Positions 6,392 through 14,340 of a DNA stretch of 16,067 nt are shown piece after piece. The notes below the pieces were generated by a model. That model was not told where the DNA came from. It made no database searches and worked only from the letters and a program-made list of their open reading frames with translations. The position numbers and the translations under genes were made by a program. Positions within the stretch are counted from its first letter, which is position 1, and every line of letters starts with the position of its first letter. Source of the DNA: an uncultured Coriobacteriaceae bacterium (GTDB lineage Bacteria; Actinomycetota; Coriobacteriia; Coriobacteriales; UMGS124); the NCBI GenBank assembly GCA_900555105.1, contig USJP01000006.1, positions 1 through 16,067 of the forward strand. The letters are read 5' to 3'.

Positions 6392-7952
6392 TGTCGCAAG
6401 CCCTGCTTTCGCGAATGACCACGACCTTTACCTGGCCGGGGTACTCCATCTGGTTCTCGATCTCGGTCGCGATGTCGTGCGCGAGAACGACGGCGGCAGC
6501 GTCGGAAATTTCCTCGGGCTTGACCATAACGCGAATCTCGCGACCGGCCTGCATGGCATAGGTGCGCTCGACACCGGGATGCGAATTCGAAATCTCCTCA
6601 AGCTTCTCAAGGCGCTTGATGTAGGTCTCAGCAGACTCGCGACGGGCACCAGGACGGGCGGCAGAGCAAGCGTCGGCGGCCTGAACGAGCACATCGAGCA
6701 CGCTCGAGGGGTCAACGTCGTTGTGGTGAGCCTCAATGGCGTGCACGATGGTGGGAGCCTCGCCGTACTTGCGGGCAAGGTCGGCGCCGATGACGGCGTG
6801 GGGACCCTCGACGCGATGGTCGATGGCCTTGCCAATGTCGTGCAAAAGACCCGCGCGCTTGAAGGGCGAGGAATCGAGACCAAGCTCGTCGGCCATAATC
6901 TCGCACATGCGGGCAACCTCAACGGAGTGGTTGAGGACGTTCTGGCCGTACGAAGTGCGGTAACGCAGGGCACCCAGGGTCCTCACGAGCTCGGGGTGAA
7001 TGTCGTTGACCTCGAGGTCGAAGCAGGCCTGCTCGCCGGCCTCGAGCACCTTGGCGTTCACCTGATCGGTGGCCTTGTTGAAGAGCTCCTCGATGCGCGC
7101 CGGATGAATGCGACCGTCGGCAATGAGGTTCTCGAGAGTGACGCGGGCGATCTCGCGACGGACCGGATCGAAGCTAGAGAGCTGCACGGTCTCGGGCGTG
7201 TCATCGATGATGAGGTTCACGCCGGTCATCTGCTCGAAAGTGCGGATGTTGCGACCCTCGCGGCCGATGATGCGGCCTTTGAGGTCATCAGAGGGGATGT
7301 GCACCGTGGTGAGCGTGACCTCACCCACGTGGTCGGAGGCGCAGCGCTGGATGGCGGTGGCAAGAATGCGACGCGCGGTGCTCTCGCACTCGATGCGCGT
7401 ACGCTGCTCGCTCTCGCGGATGATGGTGGCGCTCTGACGCGTCACATCGTCACGCACGCGATCGAGCAGCTCCTTGTGAGCCTCATCGGTGGTGAGGCCG
7501 CTGATACGCTCAAGCTCGGAGGTGTGCTTACGCTCGAGCTCCTCGACGTCGCGGGCACGCTTCTCAATCTGGCCAGCCTCGCTGGAGAGCTGGTGCTCTT
7601 TCTTATCGAGCGAGTCAGAGCGACGGTCGAGGGACTCCTCGCGCTGAAGCAGGCGGTTCTCGCGCTCGCGAATCTCACCAGCGCGCTGGGCCGCCTCGGC
7701 CTCGGATGCCTTCTTCTTCTCGAGAATCTCGGAATCGGCGGTCTGCCTAATGCGGAAGACCTCTTCCTTGGCGGAAATTTCCGCTTCTTTCTTGATGGTC
7801 TCGGCCTGCTTTTTTGCGCCGTCGAGTACCTGATCGGCCTCGGACTTTGCCTGAGTGAGCTTGCCGCTTGCGCTCTTAGCGGCGAAAAGCAGGGCGAGAG
7901 CCGCACCAATGACCGCTGCAGCGATTGCAACGACAACGTACATAACGTCCAT
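6381..7952 (-). CDS. rny: Ribonuclease Y
   Basis: RNase Y is the membrane-anchored endoribonuclease that initiates mRNA decay in many bacteria lacking RNase E. The 523 residues show an N-terminal membrane anchor (about 3-25), a long charged coiled coil (about 30-200), a KH RNA-binding domain (about 218-275, with GRIIGREGRN at 226-235), and a C-terminal HD domain with NHSVEVARM (H342), LLHDIGKA (H371, D372) and VEGPHA, the metal-binding residues. Length is typical of the family (about 520). The ATG at 7952 has GGGAGGT 5 nt upstream. It is the first gene of the operon rny - GHKL ATPase - miaB - miaA - hflX. A good promoter lies about 175 nt upstream of the start codon, leaving a long leader. 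Confidence 0.96.
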   Translation of the reverse strand: MDVMYVVVAIAAAVIGAALALLFAAKSASGKLTQAKSEADQVLDGAKKQAETIKKEAEISAKEEVFRIRQTADSEILEKKKASEAEAAQRAGEIRERENRLLQREESLDRRSDSLDKKEHQLSSEAGQIEKRARDVEELERKHTSELERISGLTTDEAHKELLDRVRDDVTRQSATIIRESEQRTRIECESTARRILATAIQRCASDHVGEVTLTTVHIPSDDLKGRIIGREGRNIRTFEQMTGVNLIIDDTPETVQLSSFDPVRREIARVTLENLIADGRIHPARIEELFNKATDQVNAKVLEAGEQACFDLEVNDIHPELVRTLGALRYRTSYGQNVLNHSVEVARMCEIMADELGLDSSPFKRAGLLHDIGKAIDHRVEGPHAVIGADLARKYGEAPTIVHAIEAHHNDVDPSSVLDVLVQAADACSAARPGARRESAETYIKRLEKLEEISNSHPGVERTYAMQAGREIRVMVKPEEISDAAAVVLAHDIATEIENQMEYPGQVKVVVIRESRACDIAK

Positions 7953-8127
7953 GTGCTACCTCCCGGCTTCGTTTAGCTGTTATGCAAAACGGACGAAAGA
8001 CGAGCACATGCCAACACTGACACGCCGCACGTTAGACGTCCGGCATCGTGAGCACCCTGAGGAATTAGATGAAGTTTTGACCGTTCTATATCCAAAACTC
8101 GCCTAAAACGAGAGAAGTCACAAATGC
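7953..8127 (-). other. Long 5' leader of the rny operon
   Basis: With transcription starting near 8127, the rny mRNA would have a leader of about 175 nt. On this strand it contains a hairpin-forming segment (8024-8044): two 4-bp helices separated by a single G-G mismatch, with a 3-nt loop. It also holds only very short open frames, such as a 9-codon ATG frame without a ribosome site. On the plus strand there is a 32-codon frame (8008-8106) without a Shine-Dalgarno, which I do not call as a gene. I recognise no known riboswitch class. Confidence 0.4.
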
Positions 8128-8133
8128 TAGACG

Positions 8134-8163
8134 ATTGTACGTTCTCGGTGCGTTTTTGGTCAA
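8134..8163 (-). promoter_or_regulatory. Promoter of the rny operon
   Basis: On the minus strand a -35 hexamer TTGACC (8163-8158) and a -10 hexamer TACAAT (8139-8134) are spaced by 18 bp; each matches the sigma-70 consensus at five of six bases. It lies in the gap after the zinc-ribbon gene and directs transcription towards rny. Confidence 0.65.
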
Positions 8164-8207
8164 CCTCGCGGCATGAATCTACGCAGGCACTCTAAAGGCA
8201 GGAGGCC

Positions 8208-8918
8208 TTATGCGCCGTGCACGACCATCATTCGACCGCACACCGGGCACACGGCAAGGCTATCGCCCTTGATGAGCTGCTCGTACTGAGACTGCTGAAG
8301 TTCAACGCGGCAGCCGGTGCACACGTGATCCTCGAGTTTGCAGATGCCCACAAGGTTGTGCTGGGCGCAGGAGACGCGGTAGCGCTCGAGAAGGTCTGCG
8401 GGAATGGCCTGCTGCAGGGTCTCGCGGCGGGCGACGAGACGGGTAAGGTCCTCGCGCAGGGCACCGGCGCTCTTTTTGAAAGCCTCGACGAGCTCGGCCT
8501 CCTTGGCCTCGAGCTGGGTCTTAATGGAGGCAGCCTGACGATAGAGGCCCTCGAGACGCTCAAGCTCGGCCTTGGCCTTCTTCTGGTTGAAATCGACCTT
8601 CTCAAGGCGCTTGGCCAGACGGTCAAGCTCGGCCTTATAGCTCTGAGTGAGACGGAAGTCATCGGAAGCCTCGCTGTCGCGCTTGACTTCCTCGACACGG
8701 GCGCTCAGCGTGCGGCGGCGACCGTCGTTGTCCTCGACCTCGATGCGGGCGTCCTTGAGCAGGCCCACAATCTTCGTGGTCTTCTTGGAAAGCTCCTTGA
8801 GCCTTCCGCGAACCTCCTTGATTTGCTCTGCCTGGGGAATCTCGTCAATTGCCTTACGGTCGCGCATAATCTGCAAGTCAACCTGCTGGAGCTCGAGAAG
8901 ATCGGTCGTGACCGGCAT
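8208..8918 (-). CDS. Coiled-coil protein with C-terminal C4-type zinc ribbon (DUF164/CdsZ-like)
   Basis: The 236-residue protein is a long helical hairpin, strongly charged and predicted coiled coil from about residue 5 to 175, followed by a zinc ribbon with C200-x2-C203 and C224-x2-C227 (CTGC and CPVC). This is the architecture of the widespread zinc-ribbon family formerly DUF164, whose biochemical role is not settled; nucleic-acid binding has been proposed. The ATG at 8918 has AGAGGA 7 nt upstream. It is the last gene of the right-hand run and follows the Nif3-like gene, a pairing that also recurs in other actinobacteria from what I recall. No helicase or nuclease domain is visible. The family call is firm, the function is unknown. 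Confidence 0.85.
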   Translation of the reverse strand: MPVTTDLLELQQVDLQIMRDRKAIDEIPQAEQIKEVRGRLKELSKKTTKIVGLLKDARIEVEDNDGRRRTLSARVEEVKRDSEASDDFRLTQSYKAELDRLAKRLEKVDFNQKKAKAELERLEGLYRQAASIKTQLEAKEAELVEAFKKSAGALREDLTRLVARRETLQQAIPADLLERYRVSCAQHNLVGICKLEDHVCTGCRVELQQSQYEQLIKGDSLAVCPVCGRMMVVHGA

Positions 8919-8958
8919 ACTTGATTCCTCTTTCTCTGCAATTTCGTGTACAAGGAAG

Positions 8959-8988
8959 GTTACAAAAGCGTTTCATTCAATGGTCGAA
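8959..8988 (-). promoter_or_regulatory. Weak candidate promoter of the zinc-ribbon gene
   Basis: On the minus strand TTCGAC (8988-8983) and TGTAAC (8964-8959) are spaced by 18 bp, each matching the sigma-70 consensus at four of six bases. It would start transcription about 33 nt before the zinc-ribbon ATG at 8918, just after the hairpin at the nif3-like stop. Read-through from upstream is equally possible. Confidence 0.3.
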
Positions 8989-8991
8989 TCA

Positions 8992-9015
8992 TGATACACG
9001 CCCAGACGCGTATCA
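8992..9015 (-). terminator. Hairpin at the end of the Nif3-like gene (possible weak terminator or processing site)
   Basis: The inverted repeat TGATACGCG / CGTGTATCA with a 6-nt loop forms a 9-bp stem containing one G-U wobble in the minus-strand RNA. It begins with the TGA stop of the Nif3-like gene. No U-tract follows, so it is not a classical rho-independent terminator. It could stabilise the upstream mRNA or attenuate transcription before the zinc-ribbon gene. Confidence 0.4.
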
Positions 9016-9807
9016 GATGCTAGACCAATGCGAATCCTCGCAAAGCACCACACGCGCATCTTCAGGCACACTGAACGAGTCGAGAACGTCGTTGAGAACA
9101 CCCACGAGCGGCAGCTCCGACACATCATGGCCGAGCACGATGACCGCGCATCCGTGGGTGAGAAGCTCGAGCGCCTTGTGGTAGCCGCACTCACCGCACA
9201 CCACGACATCGCAACCGGCCTCAAGCGCATAGTGGCCGCAGTCACCGAGACTGCCGGTGAAGAATGCGGCACGGGTGCGAGTGGAATCAAGCGGACCATA
9301 GGCCTGCGCCACGTCGCCCAATGCGTCCTTGCACGAACGAGCAAGCTCGCGCAGCGTCATGCCGGAAGGCAGCGGCACGCAGGCACCCAGGCGGCCGAGG
9401 TTCTCCGGACGGTCGAATTCCAGGCCGCCGGACTGCGGAGCAAGACCCAGGCGAGCAGGCATGGCCGCACGAGCAGCCTCGCATCGGTCAAGGTTGGTAT
9501 GGAACGACAAGACGGCAACACCCAGACGCATGGCCTCCCAAAGACACGAGCTTGCAAAGCTCGCACCACAAGAGGGCGGCGTAAGGGCATCGGGCATGGA
9601 GAGGCAGACCGGATGATGGGTGAGCAGCACGTTGGCACCAGCCGCATGAGCTGCGCGAACGTTGCCTGCCGAGGCGTCAAGGGCAAGGGCGATCTTGGTG
9701 ACCTCCGCGTCGGGATCACCCACCGAAAGGCCGACCTTGTCCCACGGCTCAGCCCACATCTTCGGCAGGCATGAGAAGAGAGACGTCTCAAGTTCGCGCA
9801 CCTTCAT
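9013..9807 (-). CDS. Nif3-like dinuclear metal-centre protein
   Basis: Proteins of the NIF3/YbgI family form toroidal hexamers with a two-metal site; GTP cyclohydrolase I type 2 has been suggested for some, but the general role is uncertain. In this 264-residue sequence the metal ligands are clear: LLTHHP (H64, H65), FHTNLD (H103, D107), CGECGYH (E206, H210) and LGHDVSE (H227, E231), with WDKVGLSVG near the N-terminus. The length is that of the short family form, without the inserted PII-like domain. The ATG at 9807 has AAAGGTG 7 nt upstream. It lies between the PHP phosphatase gene (69-bp gap) and the zinc-ribbon gene. Confidence 0.9.
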   Translation of the reverse strand: MKVRELETSLFSCLPKMWAEPWDKVGLSVGDPDAEVTKIALALDASAGNVRAAHAAGANVLLTHHPVCLSMPDALTPPSCGASFASSCLWEAMRLGVAVLSFHTNLDRCEAARAAMPARLGLAPQSGGLEFDRPENLGRLGACVPLPSGMTLRELARSCKDALGDVAQAYGPLDSTRTRAAFFTGSLGDCGHYALEAGCDVVVCGECGYHKALELLTHGCAVIVLGHDVSELPLVGVLNDVLDSFSVPEDARVVLCEDSHWSSI

Positions 9808-9876
9808 GGCAAATCACCTTTTCGAAATGAGTCGAGCCGGACGGGACAGACAGACACCGCGCGGGCGTCGGCAGTA

Positions 9877-10677
9877 TTACGCGATTGAGACGCTACGCCA
9901 GCCACCAGCTGCAGTCGGGACATCGATGCTGCGATAGCCCGCCGCAGCGGCAAGCGCATAGGCCTGACCGATGTTCTCGCCGACGCGCGTCACCACATGG
10001 GCATCGGAGCCCACGGTGATGGGGACGCTGGCCGCATGGAAAAGGGAGAGCAACTCAGGGTGGGGGTAGAACCTGCCAACAGGCTTAATGGAACCCGCCG
10101 TGTTGATCTCCACGCGCACGCCGGCGGCAGCTGCATCACGGGCAGCCTGAGCATACAGGCGTTGCATAGCATCGCCCGAGGGATAACGGCCCAAGAGGCT
10201 CACGAGGTCGGGATGCGCCATGGAATCGAACAGGCCGCTGTGGCATGCTTGGCCCCAAAGGCGGAAATACCCCTCCCAAACAGCGTCGATGCCGCGCTCC
10301 TCCCAAAACGAGAGGTCGCTGAGGTCATCAATCCAGCGCATGTCCACCATGTGCACCGAGCCGAGCCGAAACGTCGCCCCGTGGGTCCAGCGGATGACGT
10401 TGTCAGCACAGCCCGGGTAGTAGTCGCACTCGAATCCAAAGACGACGTCAACTTCAGGGTGCTGTGCACGCGCCGCCTCGATGTCGGCGGCATAGGCGGG
10501 AAGGTCGGCTTCAGGGACACTGACCTCGCACGTGGGGTCGATTTCATGGGGCAACGTGAGATGGTCGGTGATGCAGATGGTGGTCAGTCCGAGCTCGCAG
10601 GCGCGGGAGACGTTGTCCTCCACACTCGCCTTGCCGTCGGAATAAAAAGTGTGGGTATGGCAGTCAACGAACTCCAT
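9877..10677 (-). CDS. PHP-domain phosphatase, histidinol-phosphatase (HisJ/HisK) family
   Basis: The 266-residue protein is a complete PHP-domain metallophosphoesterase. Metal-binding motifs appear in order: CHTHTFYSDGK (H7, H9, D14), ITDHL (H39), GFECDYY (E83), LGSVHMVD (H109), MAHPDL (H155), VEINTAG and GSDAH (D225, H227). This arrangement and length fit monofunctional histidinol-phosphate phosphatases of the HisJ type, which carry out the penultimate step of histidine synthesis. No other his gene is nearby, so another phosphomonoester substrate is possible. The ATG at 10677 has AGGGGAG 4 nt upstream, 9 bp after the cysteine desulfurase stop, so the two are probably co-transcribed. Confidence 0.85.
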   Translation of the reverse strand: MEFVDCHTHTFYSDGKASVEDNVSRACELGLTTICITDHLTLPHEIDPTCEVSVPEADLPAYAADIEAARAQHPEVDVVFGFECDYYPGCADNVIRWTHGATFRLGSVHMVDMRWIDDLSDLSFWEERGIDAVWEGYFRLWGQACHSGLFDSMAHPDLVSLLGRYPSGDAMQRLYAQAARDAAAAGVRVEINTAGSIKPVGRFYPHPELLSLFHAASVPITVGSDAHVVTRVGENIGQAYALAAAAGYRSIDVPTAAGGWRSVSIA

Positions 10678-10686
10678 GGTGCTCCC

Positions 10687-11874
10687 CTATCGTTTGCGCG
10701 TCGAGGCCTCGCGGCACACCCGTGCAAGTGCATGCGCCAAGCCCTCGCACTCCTCAGCACTCACACGCGCATCGAAGGAGATGCGCAGCGCACAGAAGGC
10801 GAGGTCGCGGGGCACTCCCATGGCAGCTAGCACATGACTGGGGTCGAGCGAACCGCTTGAACAGGCAGAACCGCCCGAAACCTCGTATCCCAGGTCGTCC
10901 AAGCCAAGGACGAGACCCTCCGTCTGATGGCCGGGCACAAGCAGATGCACGATGTTGGGAAGCGTCTCGGGCGTGTCGATGCCTTCGCGGCGCAAGGTCT
11001 CGAAAAAGTCGAGTCCTTCGGCGCGCAGCGTGTCAACAATCAGGCGGCCGTGGCTACGCAGAAGCGCGTCGTTGTCTTGAAGCGTGGCAGCGGCATGCTT
11101 GGCAACGGCCGCAAAGGCCATGGCCGAACGCACGTCTTGCGTGCCACTGCGAAGGCCGCCCTCCTGACCCCCTCCCACCTGCTGCGCCACGATAGGCGTG
11201 CGCGAGCGCACATAAAGCGCTCCGCACGAGACGGGACCCGCGACCTTGTGCGCAGCAAACGAGGCGGTGTCAACGCCCAACCGCGAGGTGCTGAAGGGAA
11301 CATGGCCAAACGTCTGAATCGCATCGCAATGCACAAGCGCGCCCTGGGCATGCGCAAGGGTTACGACGCGCGCGATGGGCTGCACGGCTCCAACCTCGTT
11401 GTTTGCGCCCATCACGCAAACGAGCGCCACATCGGGACCCAGCATATGCTCAAGGGCCTCGAGGTCCACGACACCGTTGGAAAGCACAGGAATCCGCTCG
11501 ACCGTAAAACCATCACGTTCAAGTGAAGCCGCAGGGTCAAGAACAGAGTCGTGCTCAACAGCACTCACAAGCACGCGGCGGCGCTTGGAGCCCGGTGTTT
11601 GGAGCTGTGCGAGTGCTGTGCCGCGGATGGCGAGTGTGTTGGCCTCGGTGCCACCACTCGTGAAGACGATTTCGCTGGGACGCTTCGCGCCAACGGCGCG
11701 TGCAACGTCGGTACGCGCGCGCTCAAGCGCGGCAAAAGCAGCACGGCCGCTGGTATGCAGGGAGTTTGGATTGGCGCCCGCCCACTCTTGGGCGTCGTAG
11801 CGGGCCATCTCCTCACGGCATAGGCTGGACATGGGGCTCGACGCCGCATGGTCGAAATAGTGGCGCACGCGCAT
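10687..11874 (-). CDS. Cysteine desulfurase (NifS/IscS family)
   Basis: This PLP enzyme converts cysteine to alanine and passes persulfide sulfur to acceptors for Fe-S clusters or thio-modified tRNA. The 395 residues show the N-terminal YFDHAASSP, the PLP-contacting FTSGGTEANT (71-80), VEHDSV (H108), HCDAIQTFG (D184), the Schiff-base lysine in AAHKVAGP (K210), and the catalytic cysteine in GGSACSSGSLDPSHVL (C338). The long loop around C338 indicates group I (IscS/NifS-like) rather than SufS. The ATG at 11874 is 2 bp after the rpe stop, with GGTG 8 nt upstream, implying coupling. No scaffold gene (iscU/sufU) or thiolase (mnmA, thiI) is in view, so the acceptor is unknown. MiaB, encoded in the neighbouring operon, is one possible consumer of its sulfur via Fe-S clusters. 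Confidence 0.92.
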   Translation of the reverse strand: MRVRHYFDHAASSPMSSLCREEMARYDAQEWAGANPNSLHTSGRAAFAALERARTDVARAVGAKRPSEIVFTSGGTEANTLAIRGTALAQLQTPGSKRRRVLVSAVEHDSVLDPAASLERDGFTVERIPVLSNGVVDLEALEHMLGPDVALVCVMGANNEVGAVQPIARVVTLAHAQGALVHCDAIQTFGHVPFSTSRLGVDTASFAAHKVAGPVSCGALYVRSRTPIVAQQVGGGQEGGLRSGTQDVRSAMAFAAVAKHAAATLQDNDALLRSHGRLIVDTLRAEGLDFFETLRREGIDTPETLPNIVHLLVPGHQTEGLVLGLDDLGYEVSGGSACSSGSLDPSHVLAAMGVPRDLAFCALRISFDARVSAEECEGLAHALARVCREASTRKR

Positions 11875-11876
11875 GC

Positions 11877-12569
11877 TTAGAGCACCAAGCTCGCAGCGCC
11901 GGCAGCCCTGATCTGCTCCATGGCGGCATGGGGGTCCTCGGCACCGAAAATGGCCGAGCCAGCCACAAGCATGTTCGCGCCAGCCTCACACACGAGCGGA
12001 GCAGTCTTGACGCTGATGCCACCATCAACCTCAACCACAGGGTTACAGCCGAGGTTTGCGCACATGTCACGCAGCTCGCGGATGCGACGAGCGGTGGAGG
12101 TGATGTAAGACTGGCCGCCGAAGCCGGGGTTCACGCTCATGACGAGCACGACATCGAGCTCCTCGACAACATCGCGCAGCAAGCACACGGGAGTGGCGGG
12201 GTTGATGGCGATGCCGGCAAGGGCACCGCGCTCACGGACATGGCGAGCGAAGCGGTTGGCATGCGTGAGAGCCTCAAGCTGGGCAGTCACGAGCGAGGCG
12301 CCTGCGTCGATGTACCAGTCGCAAGTTGGCTCGGGGTTGTCCACCATGAGGTGCACGTCAAGGGGGTTGCTGAAGCAACCGGCCAGACCTTTGACAAACA
12401 TGGGACCGATGGTGAGGTTCGGCACGAAGTGGCCGTCCATGACGTCGACATGGATGAAGTCAGCGCCGTTGGAAACCTGCGAGATGCTCTCGCGCAGGGC
12501 CATGAAATCCGCCGAGAGAATCGACGGGGACATCATCACATCGGTTTTGGACAACGTAGCTGCAGGCAT
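11877..12569 (-). CDS. rpe: Ribulose-phosphate 3-epimerase
   Basis: Rpe interconverts ribulose 5-phosphate and xylulose 5-phosphate in the pentose phosphate pathway. The 230-residue TIM barrel has all family motifs: SPSILSADF (14-22), FIHVDVMDGHFVPNLTIGP (H40, D42), DVHLMV (H73), VMSVNPGFGGQ (144-153), VEVDGGI (D182) and the phosphate-binding VAGSAIF. One difference is TAQLEA (Q97) where most homologues have HxEA; this is not one of the metal ligands. The ATG at 12569 has AGAGGGGAG 6 nt upstream. It follows gpsA with a 48-bp gap and is nearly contiguous with the cysteine desulfurase. Confidence 0.95.
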   Translation of the reverse strand: MPAATLSKTDVMMSPSILSADFMALRESISQVSNGADFIHVDVMDGHFVPNLTIGPMFVKGLAGCFSNPLDVHLMVDNPEPTCDWYIDAGASLVTAQLEALTHANRFARHVRERGALAGIAINPATPVCLLRDVVEELDVVLVMSVNPGFGGQSYITSTARRIRELRDMCANLGCNPVVEVDGGISVKTAPLVCEAGANMLVAGSAIFGAEDPHAAMEQIRAAGAASLVL

Positions 12570-12617
12570 GTCGTGCTCCCCTCTTCGAACTCCAGACGAT
12601 GGGCGAAACAGTTTATG

Positions 12618-13631
12618 TTAATCGAGACCGTAGAACTCCATGCGCGGAGTGCGGCGGAACAAGGTCTCGGCAATTTCGGGCAGAGGCGTGCCCTCATAGA
12701 GCAATGAATGCACCGCCTCAGTGAGCGGCACCTCGACTTCCAGTTCACGGGCCATATGCAGGATGGAACGACAGGCGCGGGCACCCTCGACGACCATGTG
12801 GGTGCGTGCCTCGTAGGACTCGAGCGTTTCACCCTTTGCAAGCGCTGCGCCGAAAGTCTGGTTGCGAGAGTGGGCGCTCGTGCAGGTGGCAACGAGATCG
12901 CCCATACCGGCCAGGCCCATGCAGGTCATGGGGTCGCCGCCGCGGGCGACCACGATGCGGCTCATCTCGGCAAGGCCGCGCGTCATGATGACGGAGAGCG
13001 TGTTGTCACCAAACGAGAGGCCCTTGACCACACCGCAGGCAATGGCCACGACGTTCTTGGCCGCAGCGCACACCTCAACGCCCACCTCGTCAGTGGACAC
13101 GTAGGTGCGAAAAAGATCAGCGTTAAAAAGGTCCCTAAAGTACTCGGCGCATGCCAGGTCGCTGGAGGCAGCAACGGCGCCGGCGGGCATGTCGAGACAG
13201 ACTTCCTCGGCATGGTTGGGTCCCGACAGGCACGCGATTCGATTGCGCCCCGTGAGCTCGTCTTCCACGACCTCGGTCATGAGCTTGTTGGTGCCGTACT
13301 CGATGCCCTTGGTAAGCACGCAAACGGGCAGGTCAGGCGCGATAAAGGGGCTGCAGTCACGAGCGACCGAGCGCAGGTGGCTTGAGGGCACAACGAACAG
13401 CACCGCGTCGGCCCCCTCGAGGCACCACGCATGGTCGGTGCTGGAGACCACATTCTCGCCCAGCTTGCATGCGGGCAAATAGACGGGGTTGGTATGCTCC
13501 TCGTTGATGGAACGGGCAACCTCGGGGTTGTGCGACCAAAGGCGCACCTCGTTGCCCTGCTTGGCCATATGCCCGGCAACTGCGGTACCCCACGAGCCGG
13601 CGCCGACCACGCAGACGCGCTGCTTCACCAC
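12618..13631 (-). CDS. gpsA: Glycerol-3-phosphate dehydrogenase [NAD(P)+]
   Basis: GpsA reduces dihydroxyacetone phosphate to sn-glycerol 3-phosphate, the backbone for phospholipids. The 337 residues begin with the Rossmann motif VCVVGAGSWGTAVA (GxGxxG, residues 10-15), followed by LTKGIE (K108), SGPNHAEE, the catalytic lysine in CAAAKNVVAIACG (K192), and SRNQTFG near the substrate site. The start is one of two adjacent GTG codons (13631 or 13628); AGGTG 5 nt before the second favours 13628. It begins 5 bp after the plsY stop. GpsA product is the acceptor for PlsY, so the pair forms a functional unit. Confidence 0.95.
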   Translation of the reverse strand: MVKQRVCVVGAGSWGTAVAGHMAKQGNEVRLWSHNPEVARSINEEHTNPVYLPACKLGENVVSSTDHAWCLEGADAVLFVVPSSHLRSVARDCSPFIAPDLPVCVLTKGIEYGTNKLMTEVVEDELTGRNRIACLSGPNHAEEVCLDMPAGAVAASSDLACAEYFRDLFNADLFRTYVSTDEVGVEVCAAAKNVVAIACGVVKGLSFGDNTLSVIMTRGLAEMSRIVVARGGDPMTCMGLAGMGDLVATCTSAHSRNQTFGAALAKGETLESYEARTHMVVEGARACRSILHMARELEVEVPLTEAVHSLLYEGTPLPEIAETLFRRTPRMEFYGLD

Positions 13632-13636
13632 ATCAC

Positions 13637-14293
13637 CTACTTCGACTTTTTAACGGAGAACTTGCTCTCCTGCCCGTGGGCGAGCTTCTTGATATTGGAG
13701 CGATGGCCCCAAATGACAAGCGCCGACACGATGCAGACGATGACCGTGAAAGCCACCGAAGGCTGATAAAAAAGATTGGCAAAAATGGGCAGCGACAGGG
13801 CACCGGCAATGCTGCCGAGCGAGACATATCGCGTGCTAACAGCAAAAATCAGGAACGGCCCCCAGAGGCTCAGACCTGCCCACGGCATGAGCACCACCGC
13901 GCCACCGAAGCCCGAAGCAATGCCTTTGCCACCATGAAAATGCAGGAATGGGGTGAACATGTGGCCCAAAATGACCGCAAGGTACACCAGTGCCGCACAC
14001 CAGTCGTAGACGCCGCCCGGGGCGGTCGTCTCGATGGCACCTGCGCCCACCACGCCGATGAGAAGCTTGCCGATCAAAACGGCGACCACGGCCTTGAGGA
14101 TGTCGCTGACCAGCGTGAGAATGCCAGCCTTGGCACCCAGGGTGCGAGCCACGTTGGTAGAACCGACGTTGCCCGAACCCTGGGTACGGATATCCACGTT
14201 GCCAAAAGCCTTACCGATGAGATAGGCGGAAGGGATGCCGCCAAGAACATACGCGATGACACACGCCAGGGCACACATCACATAGACAAGCAT
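13637..14293 (-). CDS. plsY: Glycerol-3-phosphate acyltransferase PlsY
   Basis: PlsY transfers acyl groups from acyl-phosphate (made by PlsX) to glycerol 3-phosphate in the membrane, giving lysophosphatidic acid. The 218-residue protein is strongly hydrophobic with about five membrane segments and carries the diagnostic loops GSGNVGSTNVARTLGAKAG (39-57) and FHGGKGIASGFG (119-130). The N-terminal AYVLGGIPSAYLIGK is also typical. The C-terminus is basic (SVKKSK). The ATG at 14293 has AGGAGA unusually far upstream (about 12 nt); the ATG at codon 6 is even further, so the first ATG is kept. It lies 47 bp after der and immediately before gpsA. Confidence 0.93.
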   Translation of the reverse strand: MLVYVMCALACVIAYVLGGIPSAYLIGKAFGNVDIRTQGSGNVGSTNVARTLGAKAGILTLVSDILKAVVAVLIGKLLIGVVGAGAIETTAPGGVYDWCAALVYLAVILGHMFTPFLHFHGGKGIASGFGGAVVLMPWAGLSLWGPFLIFAVSTRYVSLGSIAGALSLPIFANLFYQPSVAFTVIVCIVSALVIWGHRSNIKKLAHGQESKFSVKKSK

Positions 14294-14340
14294 GGTGGAA
14301 GGTTATCTCCTAACGGTTTCGCGCTGCCAGGGGCAAGAGC

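Noticed and set aside
6198..7976. 592-codon open frame on the plus strand
   Set aside because: It is antisense to the GHKL gene and rny. The repetitive Leu/Gly/Ala/Val-rich translation is the mirror of RNase Y codons.
8008..8106. 32-codon plus-strand frame (MPTLTRRTLDVRHREH...) opposite the rny leader
   Set aside because: No Shine-Dalgarno or promoter for it is visible, and the stretch is better explained as the rny leader. Conservation would be needed to revive it.
8195..8209. AAGGC/GCCTT hairpin at the end of the zinc-ribbon gene as a terminator
   Set aside because: The stem is only 5 bp, overlaps the stop codon and has no U-tract, so I cannot support it as a terminator.
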